Shown: one piece after another, positions 51,390-60,400 of the stretch
How the letters are laid out: each line of letters starts with the position of its first letter
How positions within the stretch are numbered: the stretch's first letter is position 1
Assembly: GCA_019843655.1 (NCBI GenBank)
Contig: JACDQD010000011.1
Span: 12,442,604-12,506,603 of the forward strand
Source: Lethocerus indicus
Taxonomy: Eukaryota; Arthropoda; Insecta; Hemiptera; Belostomatidae
DNA: 64,000 nucleotides
Reading direction: 5' to 3'
The notes under the pieces: model-generated
What the model was told of the DNA's origin: nothing
The model's database searches: none
What the model saw: only the letters and a program-made list of their open reading frames with translations
Translations under genes and position numbers: made by a program

Positions 51390-54300
51390 TGTATGTATAT
51401 GCGATTGTGCGCATTAAAAATCTAAAAAAAGCTCTAACTAATGGAGTCTTTAATGGATACTTTATCCAGATGCATTGAGCATATATTGTAATAAGTACAC
51501 AAATAAAATGTACAATAAATAAATAAATTACCATTTGACATCCACAAATTGTTTGCAACAGGTTGTGGAGCAGGGGCAACCAGAGGTGCCGAAGTGACCA
51601 CCGGTGCTGCTGGAGGACTGAACATATCGGCGAATGGATTTCCTAACTGGAGCAAATCATCGGATGCTTTTCCAGTTTGTTGAGCCTGATTAACATAAAG
51701 CCATATCAAAACCATACCAAATCAAAGAAACAGGCATTTTGAAATTAATTAAAATTAAAGCCAATTAGACATTTTAATGGGTATAGTTGAAAAATTATTA
51801 GGAGGGCCTAAAATTGGTAACATTACTAATTCTTATGAAAGTACTGTTATAGCACACACAGGGCATAAAAAAGCTAACATATCTTAAAACCAACAATATA
51901 ACATGAATAGCCCAAGTTCTAACATCCTAAACTTTTAAGAAAATAAATGGAAATTGAAAATGATGCTAAAACACTGGATTAAAGTGCAATGAAAATACAG
52001 GAATAAACAAATGGGAGCAAACAAATAATTAATGTGTTCATGTATTACTTCTAGGTTTTAACAACCAGCAATCTAATTAAATTGTAACCTGTTTCTATCA
52101 TTTCCGTATTTTCATATGTTTTATAATTCAGAGTTACTTAAATATTGATATACCTGCGGATCACTCGGAGCAGGCGGTGAACCAAAAAGATCTACAATTG
52201 GTTGAGTAGGTGAATTCATGAGGAATGGATTAGTTGCTGCTGTTGCTGCTGCAGTGCTTGTGGGAGACTGAACTTTGGACTAAAATAGAAAATGTTTTTA
52301 ATGTATCAATTAATAATATATTAAGAGATACAATTATCTTCATTGAAACTAAATTTATGATCGTATTAATCAAAATTAAATACCAAAAACTGTGTCCCAC
52401 TAAGAGGAGCCTTCCCTCTATTAAAAAATTAATAGTATACAGGCTTATTTCATGTCATTTTAAATTCTAAGCCACTATGAAACATAATCGGACCAAAGGA
52501 GGATTTCCTTTAACCCTCTATGGGCCTGTGTAACTTTCAGGTCACATTTCAGTTTATCGAGATTTTACCAAATAATTATAGCTTTTTTCGTGAGATGGGG
52601 CATAAATCTTAATCCTATATAACATTGTCAAGACAACCAATATCAATATCAATTTTTTTTTCATTTGCATATATAGGTTTATAATTGCTGATTTTTCGTT
52701 CCATCAATTTTTTTGGATTTAAAATAAAAATTTGGCCCATAGGTGTTAAGTTTAATGTAAACAAGTATATTAAGTGTACCCAAAAGTAATCAACAATTTG
52801 ATAAGAGTTTTTCAAGAGGGGAATCGAAAATTTGCCGGAAAAGTGGCAGAGAGTTGTTGATAATATTGGTTAATATATAGTAGATTAATAATTAAAGTTT
52901 CTTTTTTAGCAAAAGAAAATGAATTCCAAAGTCAAAATGTTGATTACTTTTGGGTACCCCGAATACATTATACTATTTATAGTTTAACATTAGACTGTAT
53001 TAATATATATTGATATTGAGAACAACCTTGTAGTGATTGATGGCAGCCTCTTCCTCAGCAAGCGCCTGTTGCCTGAGCGTTTCCTCGACACCGACATCAG
53101 AGTTGTTCGCGGCCGATCCGAAAGCGGAACTGGTTGAACAAAGAGCCGATACCCCGCTCTTAACATCTGTCCTCTGGCTATACGACAACAACAACAACCT
53201 GACTACACTACTGCTTCGCCAACACGCATACACAACCGGCATTCACCTATCTAGGTCTAAAACTATTCCAACTATGTGTCGGCTATGAGAGCTAGGAGAG
53301 TTACTGGCGTTACGACTCCTAAAAAGCTAGATGGCAGTGAAAATGTGCGATGACTGTCACCACTGTTTCGGTCCCCAACGATAGGGGATAACAATCTCGT
53401 TTTTATAGTTTTATTTTCAACAAATTAATCCCGAATTTGAGTAAAATAAAAGACTGTCTAGCATAATTAGCATTAGCTCCCGCAGCATTATTCCTGTTTC
53501 CTTGAATTGTACACGGTAAAAATCGGGTGTTATGATTTTAAATTGATGTCACCATGCCTAGAAAAATATGCCAAATATTTCATTTCATTCAAGGTACAGA
53601 AAATAATACAATTTTATCCCATTAACTAGAATTATTATGACATAAAAATTAAAATCAAACTTGTTTACGGTCTATTTTTTTAATCCTAAAATAAAGCTCA
53701 TATAGCTCAGAAGAGGTTACATATTAGTAATTTATTGAAAAAATTAAATTTAATTCTATTATGAAACATACATTTATAAATAGACATGTGAGAAAGCAAT
53801 GCAGTCTGAGCATTTCTAGATGAATGTGTATTATTAAAATATACTTAATTTAAAATTGTTTAAATGCAATTTTAAAAACTACTACAAAGCAGAAATTAGA
53901 TGGATAAATTTTAAATTAACAATTTTAAATATTAAACAACATAAAAACAGATCAAAAATTATTAAGTTCTAAATAATTACTAATAGCTTTCATAGTGTAG
54001 TATTGAATATTTGAAAAGTTATTTTATATTACAATTTACAATTTATTTTTTTGTTTATCAACAATTATTCTTCTTGATAATGTTTTATGAAGCAGTGAAG
54101 TAGTGATTTAAACATTTCCTCTAATTATTACTTCATGCAAAGTTATGAATGACAGTCTAAAAAAAATGGTCATACCAAAAACTAATGCAATACACTATAA
54201 TGTAAAAAAATGCAATATTATGTCTACAACTGTGATTGTGAAATGTAGTGACATCACATAATAAATATAATTAACTTGTTCAGAAAATTGAGGTTATTAA

Positions 54301-57300
54301 AAATAATTTTTCAATGTTATCACTATTTTGGGTATGCCTTAAAAGCTTCCTAGGGGACTAAATACAATTAGTTATAACAAAGTTTTCTGTACACATGAAA
54401 ATTAAATATGACTTGTGAATAATACTGATATGAATATTCAATAAACAAATATTACAAGCAGTTCGTCTTTGATTCATCATTGAAAACAATCTAATTGCAC
54501 ATCTACAAAAGTTATGTGTAACACTCAAAGCTTAGATAAAGATATACAATTTTAAAAAATACGAAGCAAACATTACCTGGCAGTCTGTGTGGGTGTGTTT
54601 GCTGCAGACCCTTTCTTACCCTCTAGTGCAGCAAGATGTTGTTCAAGTGCATCTAATAAACTGCTAGGAGCCTGTAACAATTTAAAGGAATAATAAAGAA
54701 GTTATAATTATTTATCGGTGAATAGTAATATAAAGGAAAAAGATAAAGAAAAGGCAATAAATATAAAAGATAGAATAAACATTTCTGAAAAATTTATTAT
54801 TGTTACCTTAGTCAAGTCAGGAATTTCGCCTTTATCAATGCCAACATTCTCTGCAACCTTAAGGAATTCTCCCACTCGATCCATACGGATCAAAAATTTT
54901 TTGTACAAATCTAGAGCTTGTCTGCACTGTTTTTTGTTCATTTCAAAGTATTTCTCTATAATAAAAATTGTTAAAATTTTCATAGATTATTATTTAAGAA
55001 TAAAGTACAAATTGTATTGATGGCTTCCACAATAATAAATATTTACTTACCAAGTAGATTAATGATGCTGTCATTGTAGCCAGCAAAAAGGCGAATAAGA
55101 TCTCTGAATAACAGCATGAAAGCCATGTTGATGACACCATTGCTCAGATCAGTGGGTGTACAATCAAATTCTAACAGTTCATCTAACTGTGACTGCAAAA
55201 CTGGAAGAGTTTTTAATAACTTCTCTGAATTCATTGTCCGGAGGACACCATCTTCCTTTCTGAAATGGCAATTTAAAAAAAATCTATGAAATAAAGAATT
55301 TGTACAGAACAAGGTAACCCTCTAGAGAACAGAGATTCAAAAGGCCTCATAAACATGACCAGAAATATATGAACAGAAAATTCTTTATTTCATAAACTGC
55401 AACCATTTTTTGTATATTTCTACAAAACAGAAAACTTAAAAAAGAAGAAAAGTTAAAAAAGAAGAAAAGTTAAAAAAGAATAGATGTCTTTAAAAACTAA
55501 GAAACATTATTTTTACAGTTAAAACATTGATTGATTTTAATTTGAGTAGTATCCTACTATTAATGGTGCAATTACAAAACTAAAAATATTACTTTTATTG
55601 AGATACAATAATGCATAATAAGACATTTTCTTACCCACGCTTGACTTTGCAAAAGTCAAATGCAACTGTCCTGTAGGACATAGCTTTCTCGTTCAGGTAT
55701 TTGGCATATCGCCTAATAAATGGAGACATATCATACCCTGAAATGAACAAAAGAAGAAATATATTCTTAAAAAAACACTACATTTGAGAGATAAAATTCT
55801 GAAAGAGAAAAATTAAAAATTTCAACAATCTATTTTCTACAGAAAAAAGGGACTAAAAATAAAATATTGCAAACACAACACAATGAACACATAGTGTTAA
55901 CTAAGAAACATGTAATGCCCATAAGTTAGTATTATAATAAGACATAGAAATCAAAATACTACTACTTAAGAAAAAAAAGTGATTTTGAAAATGAAACCAA
56001 CAACCCACATTTCATTCAAAGCAAAACAATACCGTGCATGTATTAATTGGCTAGATGTTATAATAAAAGGCAGTAAAAATAAATTTCAAAATTTATATTT
56101 CCAACCAAAAATCTGCAGACAATTGTGTTCAACTTACCAACTCGTACACCCACATTCCCGCCCATAGAATGCAACAAAAAATCTAGTTAGACACCATATA
56201 AAACCAGGATAAGTTTAATTTGATCATAAAATTTAACCAGTTGAATCCATTTTTCATTTTCAGATCATATGGAGAATAATACATGAATGTATTCCTGCAT
56301 TAAACAACATATGCCCTTTTGAACATACACAGTTTTAAATGTTAAAACCCAATATAAGATTAAAAGGAAGAGAAGTGTACAACAAACACCCTTGCTCTCA
56401 ATCATACTTAAAGAGATTTTACATTACATATTACATTATTGTAGTTAATTAGTTTAATATATTTACCTTGAACTCCACTTTTATCTAAGAAGTTACTAAG
56501 CTGGAATGTGCTGTTACTAGATGCTAAGTACTGTGTAAACCTCTGAAACAGAGATTTAGCGTAATTAGTACCAACTTAAATTTAAACCTACTTACAAATT
56601 AATAATCAACACTTCAAGGGAAAAAACATTAATGGCATTTACATATCTGATACAACAAAATTAATAATCTGTGTGTTTAAAAAGACAAAAACGAAATCAA
56701 AAGTAGTACAATGATACCGCTGCTGGTATTAACTGCACCAAACAACTTATTTAAACAAATATAATGAAACCGAAATCGTACTCTATTTATCTCCGACAAT
56801 AAATGATTCTTATATGCTTAATACTGAATATAAACAGAATGTTCCAAATACAAGTAAAATAAATTTAACAAATAATGAAAATACATTTAACATAACCTAA
56901 AGTGTAAGACAATGTAAAGATTGTTATGAAACCAATGCAAAAAAATAAACTGAAATCAACAGTCTTGTATGTGACTCATCATCTAATATAGTTTTCATGC
57001 TTTTGGTATGATTTTTATTTTTCTAAGACAGGCAGTTAGTTTAGTTATTTGTAAACCTCACGTAATTCAAGAGTAAAAAAACTACAAATTAAATAAACTG
57101 TGCACTTCTAATCTCTTAAAATACACTATTTACTATTTCCTGGCTACTATAATTCAATCAGACTTAAACTATATTAAAAATTTAAAGCAAGTTAAGTTCA
57201 TTTAGTTTTATATTCACAAACTGTACTTGACTCGACCTTAAGAGATCTTACATTCTATTTAATAGATTCAATTTTCCAAATTACCTTATTAGTTCTAACA

Positions 57301-57477
57301 ATTACTTGCTTTTTATTGCCATCTTTTTACTTACTTCATTGCCATAACACATCAAGTGATGGACTGTGATAAGGGCTTTAAAAACGACAACCCAATTTGT
57401 GTTCTGGGACCGCTCGATGAGCAGGTTGGCCAGTTGCGGTATCGAGACGTTCGGTTCATTTGTGCAGTGGATTAAAT
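42723..57477 (-). CDS. lap: lap/AP180/PICALM clathrin-assembly protein, 5'-partial gene
   Basis: Clathrin-coat adaptor of the AP180/CALM family (Drosophila lap, human PICALM and SNAP91). The family binds PI(4,5)P2 through an N-terminal ANTH domain and recruits clathrin and AP-2 through a flexible tail, setting coated-vesicle size and sorting VAMP SNAREs at the plasma membrane. The exons joined here give about 584 residues with every splice phase consistent. The first maps to about human residue 45, so some 43 N-terminal residues are outside the window. ANTH signatures are clear: [56 protein letters not shown]. The tail carries [37 protein letters not shown] and terminal DPFGAL. The gene spans over 14.7 kb. 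Family assignment is secure; choosing between the lap and AP180 names is moot in an insect, where one gene is usual. Confidence 0.97.
44053..44100 (-). CDS. lap: lap 48-nt tail micro-exon o
   Basis: 48 nt, phase 0 at both ends, acceptor TTTCCAG|GGAC and donor CACATG|GTAAGT. Encodes [16 protein letters not shown]. Its size and symmetry make it a likely cassette exon. It is supported by exact phase and good splice sites on both sides. Confidence 0.88.
45245..45350 (-). CDS. lap: lap tail exon n
   Basis: 106 nt, acceptor TTTTTAG|GGGT and donor CCTATG|GTAAGC. Encodes [20 protein letters not shown] then [15 protein letters not shown]. It matches the tryptophan-containing NWQPK/TTAW region of the family in position and style. 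The first base completes a lysine split with exon m. Confidence 0.94.
45595..45706 (-). CDS. lap: lap tail exon m, DLDSSL clathrin-binding segment
   Basis: 112 nt after the longest intron in view (3428 nt), acceptor CAAACAG|CTGC and donor GTCAA|GTAATT. Encodes [20 protein letters not shown] then [16 protein letters not shown]. It corresponds to the KLVSDDLDSSLANLVGNL segment of PICALM, one of the best-conserved tail blocks. Confidence 0.96.
47791..47837. repeat. (AT)n microsatellite in lap intron
   Basis: Pure AT/TA dinucleotide array inside the 3.4-kb intron. Confidence 0.95.
48686..48764. repeat. compound (TGCA)(CATA)(TA)n microsatellite in lap intron
   Basis: TGCA repeats pass into CATA tetramers and then a long TA array, the usual look of a slipping compound microsatellite. 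Confidence 0.95.
49135..49189 (-). CDS. lap: lap tail exon l
   Basis: 55 nt, acceptor CTCCCCAG|CCGG and donor ATGACAG|GTGATA. Encodes [18 protein letters not shown] and then one base that completes an alanine with the next exon. This is the only frame of the 3' part of the block that joins the downstream exon correctly. It may be contiguous with exon k in some transcripts. Confidence 0.8.
49190..49446 (-). other. lap: candidate exitron / optional intron in lap, GC- and proline-rich
   Basis: A 257-nt stretch bounded by GTGAGT and a C/T tract ending CCCCAG. If it is removed, exons k and l join in phase and all downstream phases work. It is nevertheless open in the exon k frame and encodes proline-rich peptide including [20 protein letters not shown], which looks like real coding sequence. 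If retained as it stands, 257 nt (2 modulo 3) shifts the frame and a TGA occurs at 49138-49140. One extra base in a C run near 49200 would make it 258 nt and keep the whole block open. So it is either an alternatively spliced exonic intron or an exon carrying a one-base error. Confidence 0.6.
49447..49499 (-). CDS. lap: lap tail exon k, NPFM motif
   Basis: 53 nt if the strong donor AGCATG|GTGAGTGAG at 49445-49446 is used; the acceptor is a C/T tract ending GCGCAAG|CTGG. Encodes [17 protein letters not shown] in phase with exon j. The alternative is read-through into a GC-rich proline-coding stretch (see the candidate retained intron at 49190-49446). Confidence 0.8.
50947..51054 (-). CDS. lap: lap tail exon j
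   Basis: 108 nt, acceptor TACATAG|GATTTGG and donor CTCCAG|GTATTG. Encodes [20 protein letters not shown] then [15 protein letters not shown]. The phenylalanine-containing FGS/SVFGS repeats resemble the VDFESVFGNK segment of PICALM. Confidence 0.94.
51339..51386. repeat. (AT)n microsatellite in lap intron
   Basis: About 24 AT units, 145 bp downstream of exon i on the coding strand. Confidence 0.95.
51532..51685 (-). CDS. lap: lap tail exon i, DLL and NPF motifs
   Basis: 154 nt, acceptor TTAATCAG|GCTC and donor AAATG|GTAATT. Encodes [20 protein letters not shown] and [20 protein letters not shown], ending [14 protein letters not shown] resembles clathrin-box/DLL motifs, and NPFADMF is a further endocytic motif. 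It starts in phase 0 and ends in phase 1, where it joins the glycine opening the next exon. Confidence 0.95.
52154..52279 (-). CDS. lap: lap tail exon h, NPF and DLF motifs
   Basis: 126 nt, phase 0 at both ends, acceptor ATTTTAG|TCCAAA and donor CCGCAG|GTATAT. Encodes [20 protein letters not shown] followed by a segment with [17 protein letters not shown] is the classic ligand of EH domains, and DLF-type motifs bind AP-2 or clathrin (family knowledge). Because it is symmetric it could be skipped without a frameshift. Confidence 0.95.
52514..52745 (+). mobile_element. TTAA-flanked MITE, copy 2, inside a lap intron
   Basis: 232 bp flanked by TTAA (52510-52513 and 52746-52749), with ends CCCTCTATGGGCC and GGCCCATAGGTG. 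The interior shares long identical runs with copy 1, such as TCGAGATTTTACCAAATAAT. It differs mainly by about 20 extra bases near the right end. It lies in the intron between exons g and h, so it is tolerated in the transcript. Confidence 0.82.
53027..53129 (-). CDS. lap: lap linker exon g
   Basis: 103 nt. The acceptor TTCAACCAG|TTCC is chosen because it restores the phase (AG|T = Ser); the donor is TACAAG|GTTGTT. Encodes [20 protein letters not shown] then [14 protein letters not shown], a charged helical stretch like the EREKQAALEEEQARL segment of PICALM. The open frame runs further upstream of the acceptor, so a longer alternative 5' end is possible. The exon is unusually CpG-rich for this gene. 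Confidence 0.82.
54577..54671 (-). CDS. lap: lap ANTH C-terminal helix exon f
   Basis: 95 nt, acceptor GTTACAG|GCTCC and donor GCCAG|GTAATG. Encodes [20 protein letters not shown] then [11 protein letters not shown]. In CALM the helix after the ANTH fold is part of the surface that binds the SNARE motif of VAMP proteins (known for the family). A second potential donor, GAG|GGTAAGAAAG, lies inside the exon and could give a shorter form. Confidence 0.95.
54807..54955 (-). CDS. lap: lap ANTH exon e
   Basis: 149 nt, acceptor TTATAG|AGAAA and donor CTAAG|GTAACA. Encodes [40 protein letters not shown] and KGEIPDLTK. The preceding intron is only 95 nt. It covers late ANTH helices and aligns end to end with PICALM EKYFDMKKNQCKEGLDIYKKF. 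Confidence 0.96.
55051..55259 (-). CDS. lap: lap ANTH exon d
   Basis: 209 nt, acceptor ATTTCAG|AAAGG and donor CTTG|GTAAGT. Encodes [20 protein letters not shown] through [20 protein letters not shown] and YNDSIINLL, the core ANTH helices. It ends with one base of the glutamate codon that opens the next exon (E-KYFEM). Confidence 0.97.
55437..55483. repeat. 16-17 bp tandem repeat in lap intron
   Basis: TTAAAAAAGAAGAAAAG is repeated about three times head to tail between exons c and d. Confidence 0.8.
55635..55737 (-). CDS. lap: lap ANTH exon c
   Basis: 103 nt, acceptor TTTCAG|GGTATG and donor GTGG|GTAAGA. Encodes [20 protein letters not shown] then [13 protein letters not shown]. Both ends fall in split glycine codons that rejoin correctly with the neighbouring exons. 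The residues match PICALM YDMSTFIRRYSRYLNEKA closely. Confidence 0.96.
56467..56542 (-). CDS. lap: lap ANTH exon b
   Basis: 76 nt, acceptor TTTCAG|AGG and donor CAAG|GTAAAT. Encodes [20 protein letters not shown] then KSGVQ, the ANTH helix pair that reads RFIQYLASRNTLFNLSNFLDK in human PICALM. It starts in phase 0 and ends with one base of a glycine codon. Confidence 0.96.
57335..57477 (-). CDS. lap: lap ANTH exon a (first coding exon in window)
   Basis: 143 nt. The acceptor follows a long T run ending TTTCAG, and the donor is GAA|GTAAGT. It begins with the last two bases of a split codon, then encodes [20 protein letters not shown] and continues to [17 protein letters not shown]. This is the ANTH segment just after the PKKKHLDY motif of PICALM, which must lie in an upstream exon. 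Unlike the next exons it is rich in CpG. Confidence 0.96.
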
Positions 57478-60400
57478 CTGAAATAAAAAAAAAACAATAT
57501 TTTAAATTATGAAATGAAAAAGTCGTTAAACTTAAACTATCGACCGGACTGACTGCTTGAGTTCGAACGTCATTCAAGAGATTGGATCATGGCAGAATCA
57601 TGCAATATGCCAACATTACTGAACGGGCTTTAAAATATCAACAAATAATCGTAACAAGAATGAGAATCCTATAGTTATAAATGTTTTTATAACTGTATTT
57701 CTTCTGTTATATAAGGTCCGCAGCATAATATCAGCGGAAGCAAGAAGATGGATTGTTGTGTTTCTTTTTTCCTTTATTCTTAATGCATTTCCTACGTTGT
57801 ATTGAGTGTTTAAGAAATTAAGCATGGATAAAAGTAAAATTTCGAGTAAGCAGTAAAGAAGAATATACGAAAACCCCCTATCTGTTTCCCCAGTAAAGCT
57901 CACAGACGAATAAAGTATAGGCGCAGGGAGCTCAATAAAGGTAAGGGATTAAAGGGGCGAGGGTTGAAAAGGAGTCTTTATTCGGCGTGAAGGAAGCAGG
58001 GAACTGGTGGGACAGTTTCACATCCGGTGTCCATCATACCAGGAAACAAATAGTACCATTCAACAGATGATAACCTCATGACAACGGATCCGGCCGGAAG
58101 TGGACGAACAAAAAACACCCCATGGGTGGGTATCTTAGAAAGAAAGCTCACTTCGAATTACAACAGCGGCGTTCCTTAATTTAATATGAGCAATTTTATT
58201 GTACAGAAGAACAATAGAAAACGAAGATAGTATACTAATTACCTGGATCCTTACAGAAAACCTAACCTAATAAATCATCAACGGGGCAGATATTTTCATC
58301 GGTTCGTAAATTAATTTTGCAGTCGAACAGAGCACGAATGCAGTCGAGAGGTTGGTTATCTATCGGAATACGTGCTCTAAACTAGGGAAGGCCAACTTTA
58401 CGAGGCGATGGATTCGAACGCGGATAAGCCACTAGTAAAAATAAAATGATCCGATAAATCGTTTAAAAGCCACGCCATTTAAAGTGAACATGAATTTAAA
58501 AGATGGTGAGCTCGTGAATTTTCGATAAACGCATTAGCGGGAGGGTGGTTGCACTTAGCACTTGTTGAAACTTCACTCTATTTGCAGACCTCACAGAGCT
58601 TTGTTATCAGATGGAGAGGTCAACTTACAAATACAAATACTTGTATTGCGGGCCCTTCAAGATTAAGTGTAGATTTACGGAAGATTATGTGAGACTTACA
58701 GACCTGCATGTAAACGGGTCAAACATAAATATGCGAATTAGGTTTACGATTTTATACCGTTCAACGTCTGTCGACTCAACGTGACAGAGCGACCCCAGTA
58801 TATAGGATGGTATATACTGTTACTGACACTCTCTTAAGTGGAACAGAGTACACTGTTACCAGGTGTCGGGTCAAACTGAAGTGGTATCAAATTTCCCGTG
58901 AAAGTACAGTGTTGTCAACGCGTGTGTGCTAAAGTGTGAGTGCGAAGACTCAGCCGTGAAAAACTGAGGCACTGTCATTTTACCGATTGCTCAATTTAAT
59001 TGTACATTATTAAATTTTATCAACGCAGTTGCGGCGTACGAACTCTTGCTCAAACCATACCCGAATTCCCGTACAAATTACAAAGATTGTAGATAATCCA
59101 GAATGTACACTTACAGACTAGTAGTAAACCATCATCTAACTACGTAATCATGTATTTCCGTACAAAAAATGAAATTCAGGCGGAAAAATTCCTCGCCGAA
59201 AACATTTCATTCCACTCTGAGAGACTGAGGAATTCCACGAATTAAATTATGCCAACTTGTGGGCTGAAATAGCGAACATTCGCTTTCGGTTCTTTCGTGT
59301 TAATTGAAAAGTCAGTGAGCGGAACAAGATGGGCTCAAATACTTAACGGAAGTAATCTTTGATTTCATAAGGAATTTTCTTTGCGGAGAAACCCCCCCTT
59401 TTCGGAGAGCCCAATTCTAAAAACCTGCATTCTAAAAACGTAATTAAAATCAAATCCAAAGTAGAAGACAAAGACGAGGCATATAGAAATTAATAAAAGG
59501 TATTTTTTACACGCGCAAAATGAGGAGGGATCTACACGGACTGTACAGCGTCACACGCCGTATAAGGTGCGCCTACGCAAAACAAACGCAGAGTGAGGGA
59601 TTTATCTTGACAAGATAAGGAAATGAGTGTACAAATCTTTTTTTTATGCGCAAAATCAATATTTAATGTGTCCACTATATAGGAATCGCAATGATTTGTA
59701 ATGAATCCTTGTAATGAACTTTAAAAAAATCAGCTCAGTAAATTCAGTCGAGAGGAAATCTACCCCAAAATCGACAAGAAAATTTGAAAATTCCACACAG
59801 GCGAGTCAGAAGAGAAAAGCAATGAAATTTCAATTTGTTTTTAATTTTTTTCAAGATGTACAGCTCCAACATTAGGATTTAGGCTTAGCTTAATTAAACT
59901 AACGCATCGTCCGACCTTCAACGTATTTAATGGCGCCCAATAAAGCGCAGATTGATAAATACCATCCAGCTGGAAAACAGACGTAACAAGGGACGGACCA
60001 CTCATCGTCTCCTCCGTCGGCTCTAGACGGTTTTAGAGGCAATAGAACGTGGCCCATATATCGAATTGAAGTACTTCCCCGGCCCCCATTTCCAATTGAT
60101 GCCCTTCCAATTTATCTGGGCCGCCATAAATCTGACCGCCGACCGGGGCCGAATCCAACGACCCCCCGGCCCGTTTCATGTTCGATAATCTCTGAGAAAA
60201 CCCCGCGACAGGGAAGGGACGGGACGGGATGGAACCCTGCCAGTCCGGAGGCCGCGATTATAAAAACCATTCTCCTCACAACGGAAGCGACCGAGATATC
60301 TTGTCCAGATAAGAGAGACAGAAAAAATGAAGAAATAGAAGGAGGAGTAATGAAGAGAGGAATAACAATTTGGACCCGGCCGGGAGGAAGGCCGTCCCAC

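Noticed and set aside
57302..57577. ATG at 57577 in frame with the first lap exon as the protein start
   Set aside because: The sequence between it and 57477 ends in a T-rich tract plus TTTCAG, a standard acceptor, and encodes no ANTH residues. The expected PKKKHLDY segment is missing, so the ATG is intronic.
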